Positions 45,313-53,982 of a stretch of 64,000 nucleotides of DNA are shown one piece after another (within the stretch, counting starts at the first letter, position 1; every line of letters starts with the position of its first letter). A program made the translations under genes and the position numbers. This stretch comes from an uncultured Chloroflexus sp. (GTDB taxonomy: Bacteria > Chloroflexota > Chloroflexia > Chloroflexales > Chloroflexaceae): assembly GCF_937951745.1 (NCBI RefSeq), contig NZ_CALFBQ010000071.1, positions 19,046 to 83,045 of the forward strand, in the 5' to 3' direction. The notes under the pieces are model-generated. The model worked only from the letters and a program-made list of their open reading frames with translations, had not been told where the DNA came from and did no database searches.

Positions 45313-45900
45313 ATGGCTCTGATTAATGTCGCTGCGCGTGAAATACATTGCAAGATCGTCTACTACGGCCCCGGTATGTGCGGCAAGACCACCAACTTGC
45401 AGTACATCCATAGCCAAGTACCAAAAGAAGTAAAAGGCGATCTGCTCTCAATTGCGACTGAAACGGAACGAACGCTCTTCTTCGACTTCTTGCCGCTTGA
45501 CCTTGGCAAGGTGCGCGGGTTTCAGACCCGTTTTCACCTTTACACCGTGCCGGGGCAAGTGCTCTATGAACGCACCCGCGTCGCGGTGCTGAATGGCGCC
45601 GACGGCGTGGTGTTTGTGGCCGATTCGCACAAGGGCAAGATGCAAGAGAACATCAATAGCTTGCGCGAGTTGGCACAAAATATCACACGCCAAAATAAGC
45701 GGTTTGCTGATTTCCCGATCGTATTGCAATACAACAAGCGTGATTTACCGCCCGATGTGTTGGCGCCGGTGGCAATGATGGATCATTTCCTCGGCGTGAA
45801 CAAGATGAATTGGCCGCGGATTGAGGCGATTGCAACCAAGGGGGTGGGGGTGTTCGAGACGTTGCGCGCTATTAGCCGGGTGGTGATCAGTAAGCTGTAG
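45313..45900 (+). CDS. MglA-like small Ras-type GTPase
   Basis: REIHCKIVYYGPGMCGKTTNLQYIHSQVP (P-loop), FDFLPLDLGKVRGFQTRFHLYTVPGQVLYERTR, VLQYNKRDLPPD. Confidence 0.92.
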   Translation: MALINVAAREIHCKIVYYGPGMCGKTTNLQYIHSQVPKEVKGDLLSIATETERTLFFDFLPLDLGKVRGFQTRFHLYTVPGQVLYERTRVAVLNGADGVVFVADSHKGKMQENINSLRELAQNITRQNKRFADFPIVLQYNKRDLPPDVLAPVAMMDHFLGVNKMNWPRIEAIATKGVGVFETLRAISRVVISKL

Positions 45901-45948
45901 CGCTAGACGAAGCAGCGTTGCAGCCGGTAGATGAGGTGAGGCGCACCT

Positions 45949-46749
45949 ATGGCGCTGGCAGGCGATCTGAGTGAGTTCTCACTCACTGACATTATCCAAT
46001 TATTACAATTGAGTAAAAAGACCGGCGGAGTTGAGATTGATGGCCGCCGTGGCGGGCAAAAACTGACAGGCTGGATCTTTTTTCGAGATGGCAAAATTGT
46101 CGATGCGAAATTGCCCGGTTTAGAGCCGCTCGAAGCAGTCTATGCCTTCTTTACGGTCACTAGCGGCCCCTTCCGCTTCCACGAAGGGGTGACGTCGCCG
46201 CAGGTCACCATTACCGCGAGCAACGAGTCGATCATTATGGAGGGAGTGCATCGCCAAGAGACGTGGTCTCAGCAACAAGAGGCTGGGCCAACGTTGGCGA
46301 TGGTGCCCCGGCTGGTACCAAACCCGGCCTCCGGTAGTGTAGAGATTAGCCTTGGCGCAGAAGAGTGGCGCGTGCTGACGATGATCAATGGCAAGCAGAC
46401 AGTTGGTCAAATCGCCCAGCGCAGCGGCCTTGGCGAAGTGCGCACGTGCGAGATAATCGCCAAGCTGATGCAGAGCGGGTTGATCGAGCGGCGCGAGGCC
46501 GCCGCCGGTGAGTCGTTGGCGCCGGAGTTTGAGCAGATTGCTGCCGGCTACCTTGGTGCCGACGCGAATGTGCTGTTGCAAGAAGCGTACCGGATCGCCG
46601 GTGTGATCGACCCCTCTCGCGCTTCGGCGGCCGAGATGCTCGCCGCCGCTGATGCTTTTGAAGCTGAAGCGCGCCGGTTGATCGGCGCTGATCGGGCAGG
46701 GCAAGCCGCTGCCCAACTCCGCGAGCGCGCTCGCGAGTTGCTCGTTTGA
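45949..46749 (+). CDS. DUF4388 (PATAN-like) domain protein
   Basis: ALAGDLSEFSLTDIIQLLQLSKKTGGVEIDGRRGGQKLTGWIFFRDGKIVDAKLPGLEPLEAVYAFFTVTSGPFRF. Confidence 0.85.
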   Translation: MALAGDLSEFSLTDIIQLLQLSKKTGGVEIDGRRGGQKLTGWIFFRDGKIVDAKLPGLEPLEAVYAFFTVTSGPFRFHEGVTSPQVTITASNESIIMEGVHRQETWSQQQEAGPTLAMVPRLVPNPASGSVEISLGAEEWRVLTMINGKQTVGQIAQRSGLGEVRTCEIIAKLMQSGLIERREAAAGESLAPEFEQIAAGYLGADANVLLQEAYRIAGVIDPSRASAAEMLAAADAFEAEARRLIGADRAGQAAAQLRERARELLV

Positions 46750-46775
46750 TCTGTGGTACAATGGCAACGCGCGAC

Positions 46776-46802
46776 CCTGCCCGTCGCTTCGGGCAGGTTT
46801 TT
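46776..46802 (+). terminator. Rho-independent terminator between the DUF4388 gene and purH
   Basis: cctgcccg tcgctt cgggcagg ttttt. Confidence 0.85.
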
Positions 46803-46840
46803 GATTCTGGGTGCCGCAGTTGTATATTGAGGAGCGTGTC

Positions 46841-48358
46841 GTGCGCGCATTAATGAGCGTCTACGATAAGTCGGGCATCGTTGAGTTTGCACAGGCGTTG
46901 CACGCATTGGGCGTTGAGATTATCTCCACTGGCCAAACGCAGCGTGTGCTCCGCGAAGCCGGCCTTCCGGCCCTAGCGGTAAGCGAGGTCACTGGCTTCC
47001 CCGAAATTCTCGATGGTCGCGTCAAGACGCTGCATCCGGCCATTCACGCCGGTCTGCTCGCTCGCCGTGATTTGCCGGCGCATTTAGACGAATTGGCTGC
47101 TCACGATCTCAAACCAATCGATTTGGTGGTGGTCAATCTCTACCCGTTCGCAGCAACGATCTCCCGGCCCGGCGTTTCTATGGCTGAAGCCCAAGAGCAG
47201 ATCGATATCGGCGGCGTCGCGTTGTTGCGAGCAGCCGCCAAGAATTTCCCGGCAGTGCTGGTGCTGGTCGATCCGGCTGACTATGACGCTGTCTTGGCCG
47301 GGTTGCGCGCCGGCGAGGTGCCATTGGCAGAACGGCAACGACTGGCGGCCAAAGCTTTTGCCCATACCGCCGAGTACGATGCCACGATTGCCGCGTATCT
47401 CCGCACTGAACCGCTGCCCGACGTGTTGCCGCTGGCATGGCGCAAATACCAACCGCTCCGTTACGGCGAGAACCCGCATCAGGCAGCAGCCCTCTACGGC
47501 GATTTCGGCGCCTTCTTCCAGCAGTTGCACGGCAAAGAGCTGAGCTACAATAACATCCTCGATACAGCCGCAGCCCAAGAGTTGATCGAGGAATTCCCCG
47601 CTGCCGAAGGCGCAGCCGTGGCAATTATTAAGCATACCAACCCTTGTGGCGTGGCTATTGGTCGCGATCTGCGTAGCGCGTGGGAGGCAGCGTTTGCCAC
47701 CGACCGCGAAGCGCCGTTTGGCGGGATTATCGCTGTGAACCGCCCGGTTGACCTTGCCTTCGCTGAGGCGGTGAATGAGATCTTCTCAGAAATTATCATC
47801 GCGCCGGAGTTTATGCCTGACGCGCTCACACTGTTGCAGCGCAAGAAGAACCGGCGGCTATTACGCAGCCTGCGCCCAGTAACGAGCGCCGGGAATTGGC
47901 AGATCCGCAGCGTGCCCGGCGGGGTGCTGGTGCAAGAACCGGATCACGCGCCCCTCGCTCAGGAGGAGTGGCGCGTTGTGACCAAGCGCGCGCCGACCGA
48001 TGCTGAAGTGGCGGCATTGCGCTTCGGCTGGCGAGTGGTTAAGCACGTTAAATCGAACGCGATTGTTTATGCTGCCGCCGATCGCACCCTAGGCATCGGC
48101 GCGGGCCAAATGAGCCGGGTTGACAGCTCACGCTTGGCGGTGTGGAAGGCGCAACAGGCTGGTCTCGATTTGCGCGGCAGCGTGGTGGCAAGCGACGCCC
48201 TCTTCCCCTTTGCCGATGGGGTCGAAGCGGCGATTGCCGCCGGCGCAACCGCCATCATCCAACCCGGTGGTTCCGTGCGCGACGAAGAGGTTATTGCCGC
48301 CGCCGACGCCGCCGGCGCCGCGATGGTCTTCACTGGCCGCCGCCATTTCCGCCACTAG
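46841..48358 (+). CDS. purH: Bifunctional AICAR formyltransferase/IMP cyclohydrolase
   Basis: [79 protein letters not shown] start after GAGGAG. Confidence 0.96.
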   Translation: MRALMSVYDKSGIVEFAQALHALGVEIISTGQTQRVLREAGLPALAVSEVTGFPEILDGRVKTLHPAIHAGLLARRDLPAHLDELAAHDLKPIDLVVVNLYPFAATISRPGVSMAEAQEQIDIGGVALLRAAAKNFPAVLVLVDPADYDAVLAGLRAGEVPLAERQRLAAKAFAHTAEYDATIAAYLRTEPLPDVLPLAWRKYQPLRYGENPHQAAALYGDFGAFFQQLHGKELSYNNILDTAAAQELIEEFPAAEGAAVAIIKHTNPCGVAIGRDLRSAWEAAFATDREAPFGGIIAVNRPVDLAFAEAVNEIFSEIIIAPEFMPDALTLLQRKKNRRLLRSLRPVTSAGNWQIRSVPGGVLVQEPDHAPLAQEEWRVVTKRAPTDAEVAALRFGWRVVKHVKSNAIVYAAADRTLGIGAGQMSRVDSSRLAVWKAQQAGLDLRGSVVASDALFPFADGVEAAIAAGATAIIQPGGSVRDEEVIAAADAAGAAMVFTGRRHFRH

Positions 48359-48454
48359 TAGGGCCGCGCCACACGGCCGTGCGGCCTAAACCCACGGCGG
48401 TGCGCCCGCCAACACAAGCGGATCATCCGCACCAATACGGAGAATTGAGACTCT

Positions 48455-49075
48455 ATGATGGTACAGATGCGTGACAACGAACTCTTACCAGTCATCGTGC
48501 AACATGCTCGCAGCGGCGAAGTGTTAATGCTCGGCTATATGAACACGGAAGCGCTGGTCGCAACGCGCGAAAGCGGCTTTGTCACCTTCTACAGTCGGTC
48601 ACGCCAGCGCCTGTGGCGCAAAGGGGAAACCAGCGGTAATACCCTCCGCGTCGTCGAAATGCGGCAAGACTGTGATGGTGACGCGCTATTAGTGTTGGCA
48701 GAGCCGGCCGGCCCAACATGCCATACGGGCCGGCCAAGTTGTTTCTTCCGCGATCTCGATGAGACCGAAGTCGCCGGCCCGGTACCGCCGGTCGCCATCG
48801 TGACCCGGCTAGCCGACCGTATCCACGACCGCCGTGATGTGACCCCTACCGAGTCGTATACGGCTAAGCTGTTACACGGCGGCGTTGATCGGATCGGCAA
48901 AAAGATTGGTGAAGAAGCGGCAGAGGTCATTATTGCCGCCAAGAACGGCAATCCGGCAGAAGTCGCCTATGAGCTGGCCGATCTGATTTATCACTGTCTG
49001 GTCTTGCTTGAGAACCAAGGCATGAGCGCCGAGGCAGTGTGGGCCGAATTGGCCCGCCGCTACGCTTCCTCGTAA
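48455..49075 (+). CDS. hisIE: Phosphoribosyl-AMP cyclohydrolase/phosphoribosyl-ATP pyrophosphatase
   Basis: GEVLMLGYMNTEALVATRESGFVTFYSRSRQRLWRKGETSGNTLRV; C-terminal GEEAAEVIIAAKNGN...ELADLIYHCLVLL. Confidence 0.94.
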   Translation: MMVQMRDNELLPVIVQHARSGEVLMLGYMNTEALVATRESGFVTFYSRSRQRLWRKGETSGNTLRVVEMRQDCDGDALLVLAEPAGPTCHTGRPSCFFRDLDETEVAGPVPPVAIVTRLADRIHDRRDVTPTESYTAKLLHGGVDRIGKKIGEEAAEVIIAAKNGNPAEVAYELADLIYHCLVLLENQGMSAEAVWAELARRYASS

Positions 49076-49100
49076 TCAACGGAGATTACTGGCTAACGCT

Positions 49101-51101
49101 ATGAGTAGTTGGGCTGGGCGAGTATTAGTCGTAGACGATGATCCGCAGTTGCGCGATCTGTGCCGGCAGACGCTGGCGCGAGCCGGGTTTGTCGTCACGA
49201 CAGCGGCAAATGCGCCAATGGCCCTTGAAGCGCTCGACCAGTCAAGCTTCGACCTCATCATGGTTGATCTCGCCATGCCAGAGGTAAATGGGCTGCAACT
49301 ACTCGAGCAGATCCGGTTGCGAGACATTAGCGTGCCGATATTGATTGCCAGCGGGGTAGCCTCGGTTGAACAGATCGCCTACGCAATGCGGCTAGGTGCG
49401 CGCGGTCTGCTCATCAAGCCCTTCCGCCCGCATGAGCTAGCTGAGATTGCCCGCGAGCTGGTAGCGAAACGGCAAGCAGTGCGGGTAAGTGACCGGGTCG
49501 CTGCACTGCGCCCCGTTTTACAGATCAGCCAGCACCTGTTGGCCGACTTAGATCTGGCACGGCTCTATGCCCTGATCATCGAGACGGTACGGGTAGAGAT
49601 AAACGCCGAGCGCGCCTCATTAATGTTGCTGGAACCTGACGAACAGGCATTGCGGATCGTCGCTTGCACCGGTTTGCCTGACACAGTGGGCATAGGCACG
49701 CTTGTGCCAGTTGCGCACAGCTTATCGGGATGGGTGATTCAGCATCGTCAGCCATTGCTGATCGATACGCAAGTAACAACATCACCGTGGTTTGCCGAAC
49801 TCCACCAACACTTGCTCGCGCCGGAATTGACCACGGCGCTGTCAGTGCCGATTATGGCCGGCGAGCGGGCGCTTGGGGTGCTTAATGCAGCCAAAGCTAC
49901 CCCGCACGCTGCCTTTACTATCGCCGATCAAGAGCTGTTGCAGCTTTTGGCCGGCCAAGCGGCAGTTGCGTTGGAAAATGTGCGCCTCTATAGCAAAGTA
50001 TCGCGTTCAGAGGCGCGCTACCGCGCCCTCTTGCGCCACGCCAGCGATGCGGTGCTTTTGCTCGATGCCACCGGCACAACGGTGCTCGATGCCAATCTGG
50101 CGCTGGCTCGCTTATCGGGGTATAGCAGTGAAGAGTTGTTGGCGCTCGATCCGCGCCGTTTCTTGCCGACCTTGCCCCAATTGCTAGGCACCGCCGTCAA
50201 TGGCCGGAGCGAGCAGAGCGAGATCGAAACGATGCTCTGCACTGCTGCCGGCCACGAGACGGCGGTCGCCGTAAGCGTGAGCGTTGTCCCCGATGGTGAT
50301 CAACGGCTTTTTTTGGTCATTGCCCGTGATATTAGCGAACGCCAACGTATGGCGCGCGAGCTGGCTCAAGCCGAAAAATTGGCCGCCATTGGACGCTTGT
50401 CAGCCTCTATGGCGCATGAGATCAATAACCCGCTCCAAGCCCTCTCGAATACGGTGCGGTTGTTGCGCAATCACGATTTGCCCCCCGATCGCCGTGATCT
50501 TTACCTGACCAAAGCGGCTGCCGAACTCGATAGTCTGATCCACCGCGTGCAGCGCATTCTCGACCTTTCGCGCCCCAACCTCGACGGGCGGCGACCAGTG
50601 GATCTCAATCAGGTGGTGCATGATGTGATTGCTACCTATCGCGCCACAATGATGGCCCGCGGCATCAAGTATATCGGTGAATTAACCTCAACGCTGCCGT
50701 GGGTAACAGCCGTGATCGGGCATCTCAAGCAGGTCTGCCAGACTTTGGTGCAAAATGCGATCGAGGCTATGCCCAACGGCGGCACACTGCGCATCCGCAC
50801 CTACCTGCGACCGCCTGACGGCGAGCCGGATCGGGCGCTCTTTTGGCGAGCCGGCGGCGGGACGCGCCAACCACTGCCCGATCCAGCCGTCATCCTTGAG
50901 ATCAGCGACACCGGCGTGGGCATTGCGCAAGAAGAGGTACCAAAGATCTTTGAACCCTTCTATTCAACGCGGTTTGACGGGCTAGGGCTAGGGTTGCCGC
51001 TCTGCTATAGCATCATTGACTTTCACGGCGGCGATTTGCTAGTGCATTCCCAACCGGATCAAGGTACCACCTTCCGGGTTGTGCTGCCGGTGTCACATTA
51101 G
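49101..51101 (+). CDS. REC-GAF-PAS-histidine kinase hybrid
   Basis: RVLVVDDDPQLRDLC...LIMVDLAMPEVNGL; GAF; PAS; LSASMAHEINNPLQALSNTV; HATPase. Confidence 0.88.
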   Translation: MSSWAGRVLVVDDDPQLRDLCRQTLARAGFVVTTAANAPMALEALDQSSFDLIMVDLAMPEVNGLQLLEQIRLRDISVPILIASGVASVEQIAYAMRLGARGLLIKPFRPHELAEIARELVAKRQAVRVSDRVAALRPVLQISQHLLADLDLARLYALIIETVRVEINAERASLMLLEPDEQALRIVACTGLPDTVGIGTLVPVAHSLSGWVIQHRQPLLIDTQVTTSPWFAELHQHLLAPELTTALSVPIMAGERALGVLNAAKATPHAAFTIADQELLQLLAGQAAVALENVRLYSKVSRSEARYRALLRHASDAVLLLDATGTTVLDANLALARLSGYSSEELLALDPRRFLPTLPQLLGTAVNGRSEQSEIETMLCTAAGHETAVAVSVSVVPDGDQRLFLVIARDISERQRMARELAQAEKLAAIGRLSASMAHEINNPLQALSNTVRLLRNHDLPPDRRDLYLTKAAAELDSLIHRVQRILDLSRPNLDGRRPVDLNQVVHDVIATYRATMMARGIKYIGELTSTLPWVTAVIGHLKQVCQTLVQNAIEAMPNGGTLRIRTYLRPPDGEPDRALFWRAGGGTRQPLPDPAVILEISDTGVGIAQEEVPKIFEPFYSTRFDGLGLGLPLCYSIIDFHGGDLLVHSQPDQGTTFRVVLPVSH

Positions 51102-51107
51102 CAGGCC

Positions 51108-51617
51108 CTAGTCAAGCAAGCCGTCAATCGGGCGAATGACAAGTTGGCGGCCACCGAGGTCGATCGCGATGATAAAATCGCGCACCATGGGTACGAGGGC
51201 ATCAGGACGACCGTCACGCGCAATCACGGCAATCTCGCCCGCGCCGGTTTCGAGTATCTCGCGTACCTTACCGATCACATCGCCGGTATCAGTCACCGCG
51301 TGCAGCCCTATCAGATCGTGGTAAAAGAACTCATTGGCAGCCAGCGGCGCGGCATCAGCAGCGGCGATGTAGACCTCGGCACCGCGCAGGTCGGCAGCCG
51401 CATCGCGATCGGTAACGCTCTGCAATTGGATGATAAGTAACCCCGGTTTGTGTAAAAAGAGGCGTGTCACCTGATGCGGGATGCGCTTGGGGCCGATGAA
51501 GACGGTGCGCAGATGGCGAATCAGGTATTCGGGATGGCTCGAAATTGAATGGAGTTTAATCTGGCCGCGAACGCCAAACGGAGCGCCAAGCGCACCAATG
51601 TACAAAAGATCGTCCAT
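51108..51617 (-). CDS. rimM: Ribosome maturation factor RimM
   Basis: LYIGALGAPFGVRGQIKLHSISSHPEYL; EFFYHDLIGLHAVTDTGDVIGKVREILETGAGEIAVI. Confidence 0.9.
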   Translation of the reverse strand: MDDLLYIGALGAPFGVRGQIKLHSISSHPEYLIRHLRTVFIGPKRIPHQVTRLFLHKPGLLIIQLQSVTDRDAAADLRGAEVYIAAADAAPLAANEFFYHDLIGLHAVTDTGDVIGKVREILETGAGEIAVIARDGRPDALVPMVRDFIIAIDLGGRQLVIRPIDGLLD

Positions 51618-51679
51618 ATTTCGACATGCCAAAACAGCCGGACAGTCGCTTGCGCCGGCCGGCTGTCCGCTAAGTACCG

Positions 51680-51907
51680 TTATTCAATATCAACGTGAAC
51701 CCGCTTCTTCTGGCGAGCCGCTGCCACACCCATCAAATCGCGGATTGCCTTAGCCACCCGCCCGTTGCGCCCGATCACCTTGCCGGTTTCCGAGGGAGCA
51801 ACGGTCAATTGGTAGGTAACAGTAAAGCGACCAGTACGCTCTTTGATGCGCACGGCTTCGGGGGTGTCAACCAGATTACGGGCAATATATTCGAGGAGCG
51901 CCTTCAT
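51680..51907 (-). CDS. KH-domain RNA-binding protein (YlqC/KhpA-like)
   Basis: MKALLEYIARNLVDTPEAVRI...LTVAPSETGKVIGRNGRVAKAIRDLM; between rpsP and rimM. Confidence 0.9.
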   Translation of the reverse strand: MKALLEYIARNLVDTPEAVRIKERTGRFTVTYQLTVAPSETGKVIGRNGRVAKAIRDLMGVAAARQKKRVHVDIE

Positions 51908-51930
51908 CGAGCTCTCTCCATCGTTGACGA

Positions 51931-52200
51931 TTAGGCTTCCGTTATCACTTTACCCTGCTCATCGAGAATGTTGCGCCGTTGGAACAGCTTGACTACCACC
52001 TCGGTCGGCTGCGCGCCGACGCTGAGCCAGTAGCGAGCGCGGTCGGCATTCACCTCCAGCACTTTGGGCTGGCGCGTAGGCAGGTAATAGCCAATGGTCT
52101 CAATAAACTTCCCATCGCGCGGTGAACGCGCATCGGCGACGACAATGCGATAGCTGGGCTGCTTGGTTTTACCAGTGCGGCGCAGACGAATTTTAACCAT
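51931..52200 (-). CDS. rpsP: 30S ribosomal protein S16
   Basis: MVKIRLRRTGKTKQPSYRIVVADARSPRDGKFIETIGYYLP. Confidence 0.97.
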   Translation of the reverse strand: MVKIRLRRTGKTKQPSYRIVVADARSPRDGKFIETIGYYLPTRQPKVLEVNADRARYWLSVGAQPTEVVVKLFQRRNILDEQGKVITEA

Positions 52201-52230
52201 AGATCGTATCGTTCCTCATTCGTAGACCAA

Positions 52231-52252
52231 TATCACACACTTATCACACACT
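52231..52252. repeat. Exact tandem duplication of 11 bp upstream of rpsP
   Basis: tatcacacact tatcacacact. Confidence 0.85.
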
Positions 52253-52319
52253 AGCCATATAGTATAGCATAAATTGGCGCGAGCGTTGCAAACAGGCGCG
52301 TAGACACAACCGGACGGCC

Positions 52320-53672
52320 TTAGCGCAACCGGCGCAGCAGCTCGTTGGGATCGATGCTGCCGCGGCCCTTGCCGACTTTGCCGGCGATCTGCTTCATCAT
52401 GCGCTGCATCTGTTGGAACTGCTTGACTAGCTGGCTCACCTCTTCTTCCGACGTGCCACTACCGCGCGCAATCCGCTTGCGCCGACTGCCTTTAATGATT
52501 TCCGGGCGGCGCCGCTCTTCCGGCGTCATCGAGAAGATGATCGCCTCGACCCGCTTGACATGCCGCTCATCGAGCAATTCCTCGTTGCGGGCCAACTGGT
52601 TCAGGCCGGGGATCATCGCAATAATCTGTTGCAACGGCCCCAACTTGCGCATCTGATGGAGCGAGGTGAGGAAGTCTTCAAAATCGAACTCACCCTTACT
52701 CAGCCGCTTCTGCATCTTCTTGGCCTGCTCGGCGTCGTAGAGCTGTTCGGCCCGTTCGATCAGCGAGAGCACATCACCCATACCGAGGATGCGCGACGCC
52801 AACCGGTCGGGGTGAAAGACCTCCAGTGTATTGCCGTCAACCTTCTCGCCGGTCGAGAGAAACTTGATCGGCACCCCCGTAACGGCACGCACCGACAACG
52901 CCGCGCCACCGCGGGCATCACCGTCCATCTTGGTCATCACTACGCCGGTCAGCTTGACGCGCTGATTAAACGTCTCGGCGACGCGCACGGCCTCTTGGCC
53001 GGTCATGGCATCAACGACCAGCAACCGCTCAGTAGGATGGACGCGTGCCTCGATCTGCTCCAACTCTTGCATAAGCGGTTCGTCGATCTGCAAACGACCG
53101 GCGGTGTCGATAATCACTACGTTAAACAGCTCTTTACGGGCATGTTCAAGCGCATGTTCAGCAATATCCGGCGGGCTGGCCTGCACCCCCTCACTATAGA
53201 CCGGAATGTTGAGCTGGCGGCCCAAGGCCTGCAACTGGGTAATTGCCGCCGGGCGATACACGTCGGCGGCCACCAGCAGCACGCGCTTACCCTTCTTGCG
53301 CAGATGCAGCGCTAGCTTCGCGGCGAGGGTCGTCTTGCCGGTACCTTGCAAACCGACCAGCATAATCACCGTCGGACCGGGGCGCGCCTCTTGCAAGGGC
53401 ACGTTTTCAGTGCCTAACAGGTTGATCAGCTCTTGATGGACAATCTTGATGACCTGCTGGTGCGGGGTAAGGCTCTTCGTTACCTCTTCCCCAATCGCCT
53501 GCTCGGTCACTTTGGCGACAAAATCTTTGACCACGCGGAAGTTGACGTCGGCTTCGAGCAGGGCTAAGCGCACCTGCTTCATCGCCTCGCGCACATCTTC
53601 CTCGGTTAGGACGCCTTTGCTGCCTAGTTTTTGAAAAACGGCTTGCAATCGATCGGACAGGCTTTCAAACAT
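52320..53672 (-). CDS. ffh: Signal recognition particle protein
   Basis: MFESLSDRLQAVFQKLGSKGVLTEEDV, GLQGTGKTTLAAKLALHLRK, VIIDTAGRLQID. Confidence 0.97.
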   Translation of the reverse strand: MFESLSDRLQAVFQKLGSKGVLTEEDVREAMKQVRLALLEADVNFRVVKDFVAKVTEQAIGEEVTKSLTPHQQVIKIVHQELINLLGTENVPLQEARPGPTVIMLVGLQGTGKTTLAAKLALHLRKKGKRVLLVAADVYRPAAITQLQALGRQLNIPVYSEGVQASPPDIAEHALEHARKELFNVVIIDTAGRLQIDEPLMQELEQIEARVHPTERLLVVDAMTGQEAVRVAETFNQRVKLTGVVMTKMDGDARGGAALSVRAVTGVPIKFLSTGEKVDGNTLEVFHPDRLASRILGMGDVLSLIERAEQLYDAEQAKKMQKRLSKGEFDFEDFLTSLHQMRKLGPLQQIIAMIPGLNQLARNEELLDERHVKRVEAIIFSMTPEERRRPEIIKGSRRKRIARGSGTSEEEVSQLVKQFQQMQRMMKQIAGKVGKGRGSIDPNELLRRLR

Positions 53673-53843
53673 AGTTTATACTCGTTTCGTGATAGTTATT
53701 GGTTATGCTGATTGCATTGTACGAGCGAGCGGCGCTGGCGTCAATCTCAGAGTGAATGAGGTTGCTTGATACCCAGCGGAAGACATTCATATTTAGGCTG
53801 TCGGAAGCGGGTTGGCCCACAGGCAGGATAATCCATCATACCT

Positions 53844-53872
53844 TTGACGCACAGTCTACCCTCTGCTATACT
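53844..53872 (+). promoter_or_regulatory. Putative promoter of the PAS/STAS gene
   Basis: TTGACG (53844-53849), 17-bp spacer, TATACT (53867-53872). Confidence 0.55.
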
Positions 53873-53982
53873 TGTTTATGTCTTCGGCCGCGTTTGCCGG
53901 TTCTCTTCATCTCTGCTTTCCCCCGCCACGTCGCGTCCATCTGCTTTCCGCTTTTCCAACCCCACTTGACAGGAGGGTCGTC

